Below, in pieces: positions 62,879 to 64,000 of a stretch of DNA of 64,000 bases. A program made the position numbers and the translations under genes. The notes under the pieces are model-generated. The model was not told the DNA's origin. It did no database searches and was given only the letters and a program-made list of their open reading frames with translations. The stretch lies in NCBI RefSeq assembly GCF_927798175.1, contig NZ_CAKMMP010000001.1, forward strand, positions 558,001 through 622,000, given 5' to 3'. Numbering within the stretch: the stretch's first letter is position 1; each line of letters starts with the position of its first letter. This DNA comes from Paenibacillus sp. JJ-223 (GTDB lineage: Bacteria > Bacillota > Bacilli > Paenibacillales > Paenibacillaceae).

Positions 62879-64000
62879 TTACTCCACAGTCCGCAGACGG
62901 AAGGTCTGGCTGGCGAAATCGCCTTGGAGATCTGAGATGACGAGACCGATCCGCATCAGCTGATCGCCACCGAAGCTCTGTCCGCCAAAGGCTTGTCGGA
63001 ATGGGGAGGTTTCATTGCCAGCAGCATCAGTGCCTGATTCGAGTCGATATTTCTTGTTCGGGTCGAGTCCTTTGAGCTTCAGACGCCGAATCGGTCCATT
63101 GGCCTCGGCCAGCACACGGAAGAAGGCCACGAATGCCTCCGACTGATCCTCGTTCACGAACATCCAGGCCGTATTGCCGCGTCCCTCGAACGGGCTGAGC
63201 AGTCTGTGCATATCCCCCTGCTGTACCAGAGAACGGATCTCCTTGTATTGGGCGACCTGTCTTGCTGCCAGAGCTTTATCCTCCGCGGATAGTGCGGTCA
63301 GATCAAGCTCATAGCCGAAATTTCCGCTCATGGCCACGTCACCGCGCATGGTAAGGGAGGTGGTACGGTGTACTTGATGGTTCGGTACATTCGATACATG
63401 CGCACCCATCGTACTGACCGGGTAGACGATGCTCGTACCGTATTGGATCGCCAATCGCTCGATAGCGTCCGTATCATCGCTGGTCCAGGTTTGCGGCATA
63501 TAGTGCAGCATGCCTGGATCAAAGCGGCCGCCACCGCCGGAGCAGCTTTCGAACAGAATGTGCGGGAAGCTGGTGATCAGGCGTTCCAGCAGATCATACA
63601 GCCCAAGGATATACCGATGAGCCGTCTCCTGCTGCCGTTCACGGGAGGCAGACGCCGAGGCCACCTCCGTCATGTTTCGATTCATATCCCACTTCACGTA
63701 AGTGATCGGGGCCGAGGAGAATACGGCGCTTAGCGTATCGTACAGATAATCGCATACTTCCTTGCGCGACAGATCAAGCACGAGCTGGGAACGGGCTTCC
63801 GTACGACGGCGGCCCTCCGCATGCAGGCACCAATCCGGATGCTTGCGGTACAGCTCACTTTCTGGCGAGATCATCTCCGGCTCGACCCACAGGCCGAACT
63901 GCATGCCTTTATCATTGACGCGTTTGGCCAGATCAGCTAGACCGCCCGGCAGCTTGCGTCGATCCTCGAACCAGTCCCCAAGAGAGCTGTCATCATTATC
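62879..64000 (-). CDS. GH36 alpha-galactosidase, 3' part (truncated by window)
   Basis: The last ~374 codons. Motifs: YVKWDMNRNMTE (nucleophile Asp in KWD), FESCSGGGGRFDPGML (substrate loop CxxGxxR), TWTSDDTDAIERL (acid/base Asp in SDDTDA) and GDVAMSGNFGYELDL. Full enzymes are ~730 residues, so about half is missing beyond 64000; the visible 5' end reads DNDDSSLGDWFEDRRKLPGG. It releases terminal alpha-galactose from raffinose-type sugars and galactomannan. No signal peptide can be judged. Own terminator. Confidence 0.93.
   Translation of the reverse strand, partial: DNDDSSLGDWFEDRRKLPGGLADLAKRVNDKGMQFGLWVEPEMISPESELYRKHPDWCLHAEGRRRTEARSQLVLDLSRKEVCDYLYDTLSAVFSSAPITYVKWDMNRNMTEVASASASRERQQETAHRYILGLYDLLERLITSFPHILFESCSGGGGRFDPGMLHYMPQTWTSDDTDAIERLAIQYGTSIVYPVSTMGAHVSNVPNHQVHRTTSLTMRGDVAMSGNFGYELDLTALSAEDKALAARQVAQYKEIRSLVQQGDMHRLLSPFEGRGNTAWMFVNEDQSEAFVAFFRVLAEANGPIRRLKLKGLDPNKKYRLESGTDAAGNETSPFRQAFGGQSFGGDQLMRIGLVISDLQGDFASQTFRLRTVE

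Overview
The window looks like the chromosome of a Paenibacillus-type Gram-positive soil bacterium. Evidence: strong AGGAGG ribosome binding sites, TTGACA/TATAAT promoters, an S-layer (SLH) surface protein, many plant-polysaccharide enzymes (families GH127, GH43, GH5 with CBM3, GH36), many two-component and one-component regulators, and a GH/AraC/cre arrangement typical of that genus. The species assignment is inference. No rRNA, tRNA, CRISPR array or intact mobile element was found.

Layout. 1-5.3 kb: end of a flavoprotein gene, a secreted metzincin-like protease with lectin-type domains, and a GH127 beta-L-arabinofuranosidase gene broken by one frameshift. 5.4-7.5 kb: SLH protein. 8.0-12.5 kb: FtsX-type ABC exporter, its TetR regulator with a palindromic operator, a truncated MFS gene and a small membrane protein. 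13.0-14.2 kb: GH43 enzyme. 14.2-21.9 kb: a redox cluster (zinc alcohol dehydrogenase, thioredoxin, SDR, rhodanese-like protein, flavin amine oxidase, TetR, ArsR-rhodanese fusion) whose promoters share a 20-bp inverted repeat ATTCAA-N8-TTGAAT, placed the same way on the -10 box in four of five cases. I read this as a regulon of the ArsR-rhodanese protein. 22.3-29.1 kb: cydABDC (cytochrome bd oxidase and its ABC exporter) plus an orphan response regulator. 29.2-33.2 kb: OmpR-type two-component system divergent from a DUF418 membrane protein. 33.4-37.0 kb: secreted GH5-CBM3 cellulase, MerR/TipAS regulator, flavin-binding stress protein. 37.1-42.8 kb: a leaderless 867-residue Ig-domain protein with a helical partner, divergent from a LuxR-type response regulator that overlaps tail-to-tail with its probable sensor kinase; this is the least explained locus. 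43-51 kb: small membrane proteins, yjdIJ, two adjacent antibiotic-inactivating genes (arr, vgb), a PAF-acetylhydrolase-like esterase, a cupredoxin membrane protein and a secreted protein. 52-54.4 kb: TetR/SnoaL/NmrA/csaA cluster with three copies of the TetR operator; csaA is frameshifted. 54.4-55.7 kb: a graveyard of decayed genes including an IS110 transposase start. 55.7-58.8 kb: AraC regulator and a predicted alpha/alpha-barrel glycosidase with a cre-like site between. 59-61 kb: decayed MFS and acetyltransferase genes. 61.5-64 kb: macrolide-type glycosyltransferase and the 3' part of a GH36 alpha-galactosidase.

Two unannotated repeat families stand out: a ~150-bp intergenic repeat (14.27 and 17.82 kb) with a 46-nt identical core, and a composite element seen three times (35.4, 58.8, 61.1 kb) made of a rho-independent terminator followed ~10 nt later by a 39-nt hairpin.
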